Shown here piece after piece: positions 9,805-18,311 of a stretch of DNA of 64,000 nt. A program made the translations under genes and the position numbers. The notes beneath the pieces are model-generated. The model searched no databases and was not told the origin of the DNA. It worked only from the letters and a program-made list of their open reading frames with translations. Positions within the stretch are counted from its first letter, which is position 1. The number at the start of each line of letters is the position of its first letter. Source of the stretch: Hydrogenimonas urashimensis (GTDB taxonomy: Bacteria; Campylobacterota; Campylobacteria; Campylobacterales; Hydrogenimonadaceae); contig NZ_AP023212.1 in assembly GCF_016593255.1 (NCBI RefSeq), positions 434,001 to 498,000 on the forward strand. Direction: 5' to 3'.

Positions 9805-11210
9805 ACCAGTCTCCGATAGAGCGAGAGGTAGTGTTCGGCACATTTTCGGATCGAAAAGTCACACACCATGTCGAAGCTCCTCACCCGGTTGAAACGTGGC
9901 TTCTTCGCGTACAGATCCAGTGCCTCCTTCATCGCCGAAACCATCGCGGTTGCGTCGGACTCTTCGAAAAAGATCCCTTTCCCGCAGAGCGGTTCTTTCG
10001 CGTGCCATGCATGGACCGTATCGCGCAGTCCTCCGACCCGATGCACGACGGGAATCGTGCCGTACCGCATCGCGATCATCTGGTTGAGGCCGCAGGGTTC
10101 GAACAGCGAAGGCATCAGGAGAAAATCGGCGGCGGCGTACATCCGGTGGGAGAGTGTTTCATCGTAACCGAAACGGACAACTATTCTTTCGTGGCGTTTC
10201 GCCGCCTCTTCGAGAAGTGCATGGTAACGGGCATCGCCGGAACCGAGAATGGAGAGAAAAAGCGGCATTTCCCCGATCGTATCGATCGCTTCGATGATCC
10301 AGTCGAGCCCTTTTTGCTCGACGAAACGGCCGATGAAAACGAAAAGCGGAAATTCATATTTGTTTATATCGATTTCTTCCAGGTAGGCTTTTTTGCACCT
10401 TTTCTTGTTGAGAAGCCGTTTTTTTGAGAAGTGAAAAGGAAGGGCGGGATCGGATGAGGGATCGTAGAAGGCTTCGTCGATGCCGTTGAGGATGCCGTAC
10501 AGTTTGTGGCGGTGTTCGCAAATAAAACCGTCGAGTCCGCATCCATACTCCGCCCGCTGAATCTCGAGGGCGTAACTGGGACTCACCGTCGTAACGAGGT
10601 CACTGTGGCGTATGCCACCCTTCATCCAGTTGATCGCCCCGTAGAACTCCATATCCTTCATCGTGAAATGGTGGGGGGAGAGCCCGATACCGGCCAGTGA
10701 CTCCGCGGGAAAGATTCCCTGGTAGGCGAGATTGTGGATTGTATAGACGGTTTTGGCGGCGATGCCTCTCTCTTTTAACAGCGGCGCCGCGAGTGCCGTG
10801 TGCCAGTCGTTGAGATGAACGATATGCACACCAAGACGTTTCGAAAGCTCCGCAACGGCGTGGCAAAAGAGCGCGAACCGGATATCGTTGTCCGGGTAGC
10901 AGCCGCCCGGCGGCCCGTAGATACCCTCTTTGTCACTGAGCGCTTCGTTGTAGACGAAAAGGTGCAAAACCCCGTCATGAATGGCCGAAAAAATTTCGGC
11001 CGTCCGGGTCGCCCCGCCGATTTGGAACGTGAAGTGTTCGCCGGTGGGTTCGATACCGTAGCGCTCCCTGTCCACGAAACGGTAGAGGGGCATGACCGCC
11101 GTCACCTCTATCTTGTTGGCAAGGGCCTTGGGAAGCGCGTGGGCGATATCGGCCAATCCCCCGCTCTTGGCAAAAGGAAACATTTCGGCGGCGGCGAAAA
11201 GGAGTTTCAT
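9801..11210 (-). CDS. Glycogen synthase, second copy (GT5)
   Basis: A 469-residue GT5 glucan synthase with the donor-binding motif KSGGLADIAHALPKAL at the N-terminus and PSLFEPCGLNQMIAMRYGT near the C-terminus, so the catalytic framework is intact. The real start is the ATG at 11210, which overlaps the galT stop as ATGA and has GAAGG upstream; a longer GTG frame into galT is an artefact. It differs clearly from the other GlgA in the window, for instance in the stretch after the N-terminal motif and in a Lys-rich central loop. It could act on a different donor or primer. Confidence 0.93.
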   Translation of the reverse strand: MKLLFAAAEMFPFAKSGGLADIAHALPKALANKIEVTAVMPLYRFVDRERYGIEPTGEHFTFQIGGATRTAEIFSAIHDGVLHLFVYNEALSDKEGIYGPPGGCYPDNDIRFALFCHAVAELSKRLGVHIVHLNDWHTALAAPLLKERGIAAKTVYTIHNLAYQGIFPAESLAGIGLSPHHFTMKDMEFYGAINWMKGGIRHSDLVTTVSPSYALEIQRAEYGCGLDGFICEHRHKLYGILNGIDEAFYDPSSDPALPFHFSKKRLLNKKRCKKAYLEEIDINKYEFPLFVFIGRFVEQKGLDWIIEAIDTIGEMPLFLSILGSGDARYHALLEEAAKRHERIVVRFGYDETLSHRMYAAADFLLMPSLFEPCGLNQMIAMRYGTIPVVHRVGGLRDTVHAWHAKEPLCGKGIFFEESDATAMVSAMKEALDLYAKKPRFNRVRSFDMVCDFSIRKCAEHYLSLYRRLV

Positions 11211-12238
11211 GCTTTGCCTTCGACGACACTCCGAAGAAGGTAAGCCGCATCTTCGGGTGGTACGGGGTTGATATGAACACCGCTTCCGAATTCGAAACCC
11301 CCGAGCCTGAAGAGTCTCGGAACGATCCGCAGTGCGAACCGCCACATCTGCGGAAGCGTTTCGAAAAACGGTTCCGTCACGATGTTTTTCTGCACGGGCG
11401 GCGTGTTGAAGGTGATATTGAAATCAAAATCCCCCAGTTCCACATAGAGTGCTTCCACGGTTTGTTTCAGAACATCGGAGAGGTCCCGAAGTTTCGCATC
11501 GTTGAGGGCGATCAGCGACTCCGTATTCTCCCTTCCCAGGATCACCACTTCGAAGGCGAAGGTCGAAGCGAAGGGGCAGAGAACGACAAAATGGTCGCTT
11601 TCGATGACGATTCGCTCTCTGTCGTGCAGTTCCTGCGACAGCACGCTTTCGAAAATGTTGTGGCGCCGTTCGAGAAAGTAGCGGTGGGCGCGCTCAAGTT
11701 GATCGAGTTTGCGTTTGGGAACCACCGGCAGCGCGATGAGTTGGGTATGGGGATGCGACTGCGTCGCGCCCGCGTAGTGGCCATGGTTTTTGAAGATCGA
11801 AAAATAGACGAGGCGGAAGTCGTTTTTCAGATCGTTGATGCGGGAACGAAGGGTAAAGAGCCAGTTGAAATATTCATCGTGGCTCCACCGGTCCATCCGG
11901 GTCAGGTGGCGCGGGGTGTCTATGATCACCTCATGGGCGCCCAGACCTTCCCATGCCTGGTAGATACCCGCTTCCCTGCTTTCCCAGGCCGCTTCGATCT
12001 GGACCGCTTTGTAGAGATTCGGCACGACACGGGTTTTCCAACCCGGGGTGTTGGGCTCATTCTCCCGGAGGGCGAAAATTTCGGGCGGCGTCATCGACTC
12101 GTGTCCTTCGCAGAAAGGGCATCTCTTTTTTGTCTCTTCGGTTCGGACGGGAGATTTGTAGCAGTCGGGTTTGTGCAGCCGCTCCGGCGCGATCAGGGCA
12201 TACTCGTCATGGAGCAGATCGTAGCGCATTTCAGACAT
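11207..12238 (-). CDS. galT: Galactose-1-phosphate uridylyltransferase family protein
   Basis: HIT-superfamily nucleotidyltransferase that swaps hexose-1-P and UMP groups through a uridylyl-histidine intermediate. The 343 residues include the zinc-type CPFC pair near residue 40, the KNHGHYAGATQSHPHTQL stretch with the His-Pro-His active site, and a C-terminal HIT-like half. No galE or galK is next to it; instead it sits between a GH57 amylase and a glycogen synthase, overlapping the latter by four bases. It may therefore balance UDP-glucose, ADP-glucose and glucose-1-P pools rather than degrade galactose. That role is inference. GGAAGG precedes the ATG. Confidence 0.85.
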   Translation of the reverse strand: MSEMRYDLLHDEYALIAPERLHKPDCYKSPVRTEETKKRCPFCEGHESMTPPEIFALRENEPNTPGWKTRVVPNLYKAVQIEAAWESREAGIYQAWEGLGAHEVIIDTPRHLTRMDRWSHDEYFNWLFTLRSRINDLKNDFRLVYFSIFKNHGHYAGATQSHPHTQLIALPVVPKRKLDQLERAHRYFLERRHNIFESVLSQELHDRERIVIESDHFVVLCPFASTFAFEVVILGRENTESLIALNDAKLRDLSDVLKQTVEALYVELGDFDFNITFNTPPVQKNIVTEPFFETLPQMWRFALRIVPRLFRLGGFEFGSGVHINPVPPEDAAYLLRSVVEGKA

Positions 12239-12291
12239 TCGAAGTTCCTTCCATCTTTGCGATTGTCTTTCTCAAAACGATCCCCCTTCTC

Positions 12292-14322
12292 TCATACGAA
12301 CCAGTGTTCGGAGTAGTCTTCGTTCAGGTCGACCACCAATTCCGAGACACCCGGAAGCACCTGGACCACCTCCCTGTCGACAAGGACTTCAAGGCGCAAG
12401 CGGATACTCTCCATGTCATGAAAATGGAGCCGTTTTCTGATGCCGATTTCGACGATTCTGTCGATGGCCGCCGTCACGAGTCCCCCCTCTTTCGGCGGAT
12501 TGCGAAGATCGATGTCGATCGACCTTTCGAGCCCTTTGACATAGATGCGGATCGTGCCGCTTTTCTTGAGCCTCTCCATCTCTCCATCAAGACGGATGTA
12601 GAGGGTGTCGATATCTTCCCCCCAGTAGATCTTCGTGATGGGACCGCGTACCTTGTCCATTGTCGAAAAGAGGCGCGACTCGTCGATCATGCCGCTTCCG
12701 AGCCATTCGAAAAAGGAGGTAACCCGGCCGTCGATGGTCGGATGAATCGGGAATTTCGGCTCGTTGACCAGCGCATGGAGATTTTTTTTGTCCCCCGTGA
12801 TCGGCTTGAAAAGCACGGCAGGAGGGGGCACATCCATTAGGCTGTATATTTCGATCAGATGCGACCTGAAAAGGGCGTCAAACTCTTCCGAGTAATCGGT
12901 GTAGTGATCCTCCCCGTACCACCAGAACCAGTCGGAACACTCGGCTGCCAGAAAGTGGTCGGTTATCTTCTTTCGCACATCCTCCTGAAGCCTCTGTCTG
13001 TGGTTGAGATAGTCGCTTTTGGTCTGATAGATGAGCTCCCACGCCGCATTTTTTTCGGGGTGCCCGACCCAGGTGTCGAACGTGCCGTAAATCCAGGAGC
13101 CGGGGTGGAGTGTTTCCAACCTCCTTTCGTGTGTTCTGGCCAGTTCGTCCATCGTTACGGTGGAGCACCAGGGGGTCTGGCTCAGTTTGCGGTAGAGGGC
13201 ATCGAAGAAGTCGAAGGCGTTATTGGGGTAGAATTCCCAGGCATTCTCGCCATCGAGAATGACAGAAACGGCCGCATTTTCGCCTTTTTCGTCGATTTTT
13301 CGAAGATGGTCGAGGAAATCGCCGGCCGCTCGGTCTCCTTCCCAGAAGCGATAGGTGAACCCAATCAGATCGCTTAGGCCGTGGTCTCTAAAGGCGATGA
13401 ACAGATCGTTAAAAGCGTATCGCCGGTAGAGTTCGTCACGGTTGTCGCTTCCGATCGATTTGAAGAGGATCGCTTCGTCGGTGGCGATCCATTGCACACC
13501 GTTGTCTTTGTAGATCTCGGCGCTTTTTTCATCCACCGCCCCTTCGGCCGGCCAGAAACCGGTCGGTCTGCATCCAAAAACCTCCTCGTAGAGCGCGATG
13601 GCACGGCGCACCTGCTCTTTCGCGTCATCGACCATTGGAAAGTGGTTGGGCGGTATCTTCGTCTTCGGATTGGAGCGTTGCGCATTGCTCATGTCGATCA
13701 GCAGCGGAAGGATCGGATGGTTGAAGGGAGTCGTCGCCAGCGAAATCTGCCCCTTTTCCATCAACGAGCGGTAGAAGGGAAGAATCGTCGGAAGAAACCG
13801 CATCAGGGTCTCAAGAAGTTCCCGCTTGTCCGCCGAAGTGTACCCGCTCCCCTTTTTGAGCAGGCGATCTACCGTGGCATCGTTATGCCTGAGATAGTTG
13901 CCGCACCAGGCGAGCATGAAAAGAACTTCCAGCTCGATGAATTCGATATCGTTGAGATCGTCCCGTTTGAAAAGCTCCACATAGCGGTGAAACGGTTTGA
14001 CCATCGTATCGAACTGGGTCGAGTTGCAGATTTTCATCACATAGGCGCGCTCGTCACTGCTCAGATCCCGCGGTTCCTTGCTCCAGAGTGTCAAAAAAAG
14101 ATCGCACTCGATGCCATTTTGGATGTAGAGACGCAGCTGCTCGATCAGCGGCGGCGTTATATTGAATGTCGCTTTCAATGAGGGGTAGCGTGAGAGTAGC
14201 CACGGCATTTCGTAGTAATCTTTTATGGCGTGCAGAAATACCCACGGCATACCCATCTTCCCTTCCGCATTGCGGTAGTCGGGCTGATGCATATGCCAGA
14301 AGATGCTGAGAGAGAGGGCCAT
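12292..14322 (-). CDS. GH57 family glycoside hydrolase, alpha-amylase-like
   Basis: Cytosolic glucan hydrolase or transferase of family GH57. The 676 residues start SIFWHMHQPDYR, the family's conserved region 1 with its histidines, and show GFWPAEGAVDE with the probable nucleophile Glu260 and ILDGENAWEFYP with the probable acid/base Asp357, so the active site looks intact. A beta-rich C-terminal domain follows from about residue 500. There is no signal peptide, so it acts on internal glycogen. Its ATG begins directly after the TAG of the upstream pyrophosphorylase gene. GH57 members include alpha-amylases, 4-alpha-glucanotransferases and branching enzymes, and I cannot decide between hydrolase and transferase. 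Confidence 0.88.
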   Translation of the reverse strand: MALSLSIFWHMHQPDYRNAEGKMGMPWVFLHAIKDYYEMPWLLSRYPSLKATFNITPPLIEQLRLYIQNGIECDLFLTLWSKEPRDLSSDERAYVMKICNSTQFDTMVKPFHRYVELFKRDDLNDIEFIELEVLFMLAWCGNYLRHNDATVDRLLKKGSGYTSADKRELLETLMRFLPTILPFYRSLMEKGQISLATTPFNHPILPLLIDMSNAQRSNPKTKIPPNHFPMVDDAKEQVRRAIALYEEVFGCRPTGFWPAEGAVDEKSAEIYKDNGVQWIATDEAILFKSIGSDNRDELYRRYAFNDLFIAFRDHGLSDLIGFTYRFWEGDRAAGDFLDHLRKIDEKGENAAVSVILDGENAWEFYPNNAFDFFDALYRKLSQTPWCSTVTMDELARTHERRLETLHPGSWIYGTFDTWVGHPEKNAAWELIYQTKSDYLNHRQRLQEDVRKKITDHFLAAECSDWFWWYGEDHYTDYSEEFDALFRSHLIEIYSLMDVPPPAVLFKPITGDKKNLHALVNEPKFPIHPTIDGRVTSFFEWLGSGMIDESRLFSTMDKVRGPITKIYWGEDIDTLYIRLDGEMERLKKSGTIRIYVKGLERSIDIDLRNPPKEGGLVTAAIDRIVEIGIRKRLHFHDMESIRLRLEVLVDREVVQVLPGVSELVVDLNEDYSEHWFV

Positions 14323-16839
14323 CTACTCGTTCATCCACTCTTTGATCAGTCCGGTATACTTTTCATAGAGCGCTTCGCCCGCATCGTTGTCCCTGGCCTG
14401 CAGATAGAGATTAAGATAATCTCCATAGGTATCGGGAATCATCAAAATCCAGTCTGTATCGCTTTCCCAGATTTTGACACCGTCGACGGTGGAGTGTTTC
14501 TTGCCCTTGGCTATCTCGATGAATTTTCTCATCATTTTGCCCTTCTTGGCCTGCGGGCAGGGAATTTTATCCATTTTGTAGAAGAAGGGGTGAATCTCCT
14601 TCCCGATTTCGGAGAGTTTGATATCGTGGCGTATGAGCATCTCGACGATTTTCAGTGTGGCGAACATCGCATCCCTGTGGAGGGTAAACTGGGTAAAAGC
14701 GAAATTTCCGTCGATCGTGGCGATCAGATCGTATTCCCGAAGTTTTTCCGCTTTGAAATTGCTGTAGACGCCCCGCTCGATAACAAGATGCTCGAAAGCG
14801 ACCATGTCGGGCGCCCAGGTGGGCAAAAAGACCTTCATTTTGCGATTCTGCGACTTCGCTTCCAGGTTCAGCAGGTACAGAACGATCGAAAGCCCCTCGA
14901 TCTTGTCGAAAAAATTCCCCTTGTCGCAGACCAGTGCCACCCTCTGCCCGCCCGAAAAGATGGCAAAACCAGCATCGAGTCCCAGCGAAGGGACGATTGT
15001 GGTCAAATCTTTTTTCGTCTTGTTGAGCACATGCTGAAGACTGCTCATGCTCCGCGTCTCGGGATGGGCATTGAGGGTGATGTTGTCCAGTCCGATGTCG
15101 CTCAAAATCTTCGGAAAGATATCGGCGGTAATGCCATGCATCAAATCAACAGCGATGCGTACATTTCTTGAACGGAGTATCTTCTGATCGATCGTCAGTT
15201 CGATGGCGGTGCGGTAATCGTGACACTCTTCCCAGTTCAAACTTTCATGTATCGTCCCGATTTTGGTAAATTCGACCCGTCGGAATTTTTCGTTGAAAAA
15301 AGCCTTTTCGATCGATTTGGCCGTATTGTTGTCGATGCGCAGGCCGTCTTCATTGTAAAAATTGATCTCCGTCGATGTCGGGTCGTAGAGATTGCGCCGG
15401 ACATAGGCACCTCCGACGATATTCTGGTTCTGGGCGATCGCATAACGAACAACGGAGGGAGGAAGGCTTTTGAGATCGATCACATTGATACCCGCCGAAA
15501 GCAGTCCCCCGAGAAAGGCCCTTTTGATCATACGGGAACTCTTGTCGTGATCGCGTCCCACCATGATCGTCGTCCCAGAAGGCAGTTGGGCCGCGTAGGC
15601 TTCCGCCAGTTTCGTCGCCATTTCACAGCTGAGTTCGACATTCGATTTGCCGATCACGCTGCCGTATTCAAAGATCGAATTTTTGTATCTGCTGCCCCAG
15701 ACCACGTTTCGATTGACGATGGCGGCGGGTTCGATCTCCTTGTCGGGCCAGATCGTGACATCCTGCTCGATTTTGGCGAGTTTGCCGATCGTACATCCTT
15801 CGGCGAGAATGAGTCCCGCCTTGGCGGTGACATTGTCGTCGATGCGGTTGTTGTTGCAGATCACACCGTTGTCGAGAATGAATTTCTTGCCGATCTCGAT
15901 ATCGTGCCAGAAAACAGAATTGCGTATCTGGCACTCTTCGCCCAGTGTTACATTGTCTCCGATCACGACATTGTTGAGCTTCGATCCCCTGCCGATTTTG
16001 ACATTCTTTCCAACCACGACATTGCCGATGATTTCCACCGACTCGTCGATTTCGCTCTCTCCCGTCAAGTAGAGCGTCCCGTCGGGATAGGCCACCTTCC
16101 GGCCGGGGATTTTGAAAACGAGTCTCTCATTGAGAATGTCGTCGTGCACTTCCCTGTAACTGTCGGGATTTCCCACGTCGCGCCAGTATCCGACCGCGTT
16201 GTATCCCATCAGGTCGATTCCCTCTTTCATCAGCAGAGGGAAAAGGTCTTTGGCGAAGTCGAAGTTTTCTCCGACCGGAATGTAGTCGAGAATCTCCGGT
16301 TCGATGATGTAGATACCCGTATTGATCGTGTCGCTGAAGACCTCTCCCCAGCTCGGTTTCTCCAGAAACTTCTCGATCTTCCCGTCTTCGCTTGCGATGA
16401 CGACACCAAACTGCAGAGGATTCTCCACAGAGGTGAGGGTAATGGTGAGTTTCGAGTTTTTCTTTTCGTGATAATCGAAAATCTTTTTGAAATCAAAGTC
16501 GGTCACGAGGTCGCCGCTGACGATCATGAAAGTGGTGTCAAGATACTCCCGGCCGAAACCGACGGCGCCCGCCGTTCCGTAATCGTCATCCGGCAGAACG
16601 TAGTGAATTTTCACCCCCCAGTTGCTGCCGTCACCGAAATGGTTTTTGATCACTTCCGGCTTGTAATAGAGCAAAATGACAATTTCATCGATACCCGTTT
16701 CAACGAGCTTGTTGAGCGTATGCTCCATCATCGGCAGATTGACAACGGGCAGCATCGGCTTGGGTATGGAATGGGTCAGCGGCTGGATACGTGTTCCGAA
16801 TCCTCCAGCCATCATGACCGCTTTGATTCTTTTGGACAT
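14323..16839 (-). CDS. NDP-sugar pyrophosphorylase with hexapeptide repeats and a degenerate phosphohexomutase domain
   Basis: An 838-residue fusion. Residues 1-235 are a nucleotidyltransferase with AGGFGTRIQPLTHSIPKPMLP and the metal-site stretch VSGDLVTDFDF, of the mannose-1-P guanylyltransferase type. Residues 250-380 are left-handed beta-helix repeats (VVVGKNVKIG, VVIGDNVTLG). Residues 400-838 are a phosphomannomutase-like domain that has lost its catalytic residues: the serine loop reads GGAYVRRNLYDP instead of TASHNP, and the metal loop reads LDAGFAIFSGGQ instead of DGDADR. Similar fusions are known in cyanobacteria and other phyla. It is the only nucleotide-sugar synthase in this glycogen run, as glgC is absent, so it may make the NDP-glucose donor. 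AAGGA precedes the ATG. Confidence 0.88.
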   Translation of the reverse strand: MSKRIKAVMMAGGFGTRIQPLTHSIPKPMLPVVNLPMMEHTLNKLVETGIDEIVILLYYKPEVIKNHFGDGSNWGVKIHYVLPDDDYGTAGAVGFGREYLDTTFMIVSGDLVTDFDFKKIFDYHEKKNSKLTITLTSVENPLQFGVVIASEDGKIEKFLEKPSWGEVFSDTINTGIYIIEPEILDYIPVGENFDFAKDLFPLLMKEGIDLMGYNAVGYWRDVGNPDSYREVHDDILNERLVFKIPGRKVAYPDGTLYLTGESEIDESVEIIGNVVVGKNVKIGRGSKLNNVVIGDNVTLGEECQIRNSVFWHDIEIGKKFILDNGVICNNNRIDDNVTAKAGLILAEGCTIGKLAKIEQDVTIWPDKEIEPAAIVNRNVVWGSRYKNSIFEYGSVIGKSNVELSCEMATKLAEAYAAQLPSGTTIMVGRDHDKSSRMIKRAFLGGLLSAGINVIDLKSLPPSVVRYAIAQNQNIVGGAYVRRNLYDPTSTEINFYNEDGLRIDNNTAKSIEKAFFNEKFRRVEFTKIGTIHESLNWEECHDYRTAIELTIDQKILRSRNVRIAVDLMHGITADIFPKILSDIGLDNITLNAHPETRSMSSLQHVLNKTKKDLTTIVPSLGLDAGFAIFSGGQRVALVCDKGNFFDKIEGLSIVLYLLNLEAKSQNRKMKVFLPTWAPDMVAFEHLVIERGVYSNFKAEKLREYDLIATIDGNFAFTQFTLHRDAMFATLKIVEMLIRHDIKLSEIGKEIHPFFYKMDKIPCPQAKKGKMMRKFIEIAKGKKHSTVDGVKIWESDTDWILMIPDTYGDYLNLYLQARDNDAGEALYEKYTGLIKEWMNE

Positions 16840-16882
16840 TATTGAATCCTTTGATAAATGAATTAATCTCTATTTATAAATT

Positions 16883-17161
16883 TTACAACTCCAAAACTGA
16901 ATTTTTACTTCCAAAGGGGCTCTCTGTCTTTGGAAGATCATGATCGGTAATCCAGTCACTCTCGTCGACCAGATAGCCGAACTCGAAGGACTCTCCCACC
17001 GGCAGGACCTTCGTGATATAGTACTCGCCGTTCTTTTTCCGTTTCAACGGCTCCGGCTCCCAGTCGTTCCAGCTTCCCTTGATGGCGATCGTTTCGCATT
17101 CGTTGACCGGTGCCGTGAATGTAACCCACGCTTTCTTCCCTTTTTTTGTAATTTTGACCAT
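16883..17161 (-). CDS. Stand-alone CBM48 / isoamylase early-set domain protein
   Basis: A 92-residue protein that is a single CBM48 fold, the glycogen-binding domain found in branching enzymes and AMP kinase beta subunits. The hallmark is IAIKGSWNDWEPEPLKRKK, with the Trp pair expected to stack on glucose rings, followed by GESFEFGYLVD. It has no catalytic domain, signal peptide or membrane segment. AAGGAG precedes the ATG. It lies 26 bases after pfkA and 43 before the pyrophosphorylase gene. It may act as a glycogen-targeting or scaffold subunit for operon enzymes; this is inference. Confidence 0.85.
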   Translation of the reverse strand: MVKITKKGKKAWVTFTAPVNECETIAIKGSWNDWEPEPLKRKKNGEYYITKVLPVGESFEFGYLVDESDWITDHDLPKTESPFGSKNSVLEL

Positions 17162-17187
17162 GTTGTTCTCCTTTGATTTGGTTTGGT

Positions 17188-18147
17188 TCAGTCAAGGACA
17201 TTCAGCATCGCGAGATGATGCGGATTGACCTGGTTTTTGTTATTGACGACCGTATCGATGTCGATCAGTCCGAATTCGCCCTTGTTCCAGACGACTACTT
17301 TGTTGGACTCTTTCGTCCGGCAGAGATGCTCCACCGCATGCACCGCGAATTCAAATCCCATCATCCTGTCGAACGTGGTCGGAACACCGCCTCGCTGAAT
17401 GTGCCCAAGAATCGTCACGCGGGTATCCATTCCGAGCTTTTTTTCGAGCCATTCAGCCACTTTTGCCGTCATCTTCGTCCCTTCGGCCACAATCGCCAGG
17501 ACATACCGCCTGCCATTCTCGACCTCTCTGACCAGTTTGTTCTCGATCGTGGGCAGATAGAAATCGACTTCCGGGATGATGCAGATTTCCGCACCGGAGC
17601 TGATGGCGGAAATCGCCGCCAGGTAGCCGCAGTCGCGACCCATCACTTCCACGACAAACGCCCTGTTGAAAGTCGATGCGGTGTCGTAAATCTTGTCAAG
17701 AGCATCCCTGATCGTATTAAGAGCCGTATCGACCCCCAAACAGTACTCCGTCCCGTAGATATCGTTGTCGATCGTGGTGGGAATACCCACGAAATTGACG
17801 GGAAAATCTTCGCTGAAACGATCCATCGCCCTAAAAGATCCGTCTCCTCCCAGTACCACCAGGCCGTCGATATTGAACTTTTTGAGATTCTCGTATGCCT
17901 GCTTTCGGTAATCGTATTCGTAGAAACGTTTCGATCTCGAGGAGCGTATCACCGATCCTCCGCGGTGCAGGATGCCTGCTACATCTTTATAATCGGCCTT
18001 TTTGATCTTACCGTCAATCAATCCCTCCAGTCCGTCATAGATAAGATAGGGCGTCTCCTTCTTGTCGAATGCGTAATCAACGAATTTTTTGACCGCCGCA
18101 TTCATTCCGGGAGCGTCGCCTCCCGAACACATAATCGCCAACGCCAT
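17188..18147 (-). CDS. pfkA: 6-phosphofructokinase
   Basis: Phosphorylates fructose-6-P to fructose-1,6-bisphosphate, the committing step of EMP glycolysis. The 319 residues match PfkA: N-terminal CSGGDAPGMNAAV, the nucleotide motif VVLGGDGSFRAM, the catalytic PTTIDND (Asp127), VVEVMGRDCGYLA and ILGHIQRGG. The Gly after the Asp in GGDGS is the mark of ATP-using rather than pyrophosphate-using enzymes, but the position that is Gly in E. coli PfkA and Lys in PPi enzymes is Thr124 here. It is the first gene of the glycogen run and diverges from pyk. AAGGAG precedes the ATG. The enzyme is absent from C. jejuni and H. pylori. Confidence 0.95.
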   Translation of the reverse strand: MALAIMCSGGDAPGMNAAVKKFVDYAFDKKETPYLIYDGLEGLIDGKIKKADYKDVAGILHRGGSVIRSSRSKRFYEYDYRKQAYENLKKFNIDGLVVLGGDGSFRAMDRFSEDFPVNFVGIPTTIDNDIYGTEYCLGVDTALNTIRDALDKIYDTASTFNRAFVVEVMGRDCGYLAAISAISSGAEICIIPEVDFYLPTIENKLVREVENGRRYVLAIVAEGTKMTAKVAEWLEKKLGMDTRVTILGHIQRGGVPTTFDRMMGFEFAVHAVEHLCRTKESNKVVVWNKGEFGLIDIDTVVNNKNQVNPHHLAMLNVLD

Positions 18148-18159
18148 TCACTCTCCTTC

Positions 18160-18205
18160 AATTTCATGATAACCAACTTGAAACGATGATACTGTATATC
18201 ATGTT
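18160..18205 (-). promoter_or_regulatory. Predicted promoter region of the pfkA-to-pgi operon with a palindromic operator candidate
   Basis: The pfkA side of the pfkA/pyk divergent region has two TATCAT boxes on the minus strand, at 18166-18171 and 18186-18191. The latter is one arm of the palindrome ATGATA-CTGTA-TATCAT (18186-18202). A regulator binding this repeat would cover the probable -10 region of the operon. Confidence 0.4.
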
Positions 18206-18270
18206 AAAGTATCGTGAAACCGTTACAATTCAATGACCGGACTCCAAGCCTTCATGTCGGCTCTTTATGT

Positions 18271-18276
18271 TATCAT
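18271..18276 (+). promoter_or_regulatory. Predicted -10 box for pyk
   Basis: TATCAT preceded by TTTATGT lies 36 bases upstream of the pyk ATG, in the divergent region shared with pfkA. The box has the same sequence as the arms of the palindrome on the pfkA side. Confidence 0.45.
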
Positions 18277-18311
18277 GTACTCTCTAAAAAGAACGAATTC
18301 AAAGGAAAAAG

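Noticed and set aside
15220-16845. Long plus-strand frame (541 codons) opposite the pyrophosphorylase fusion
   Set aside because: Shadow of the real gene; His/Asp/Val-rich composition with no ribosome-binding site or motif.
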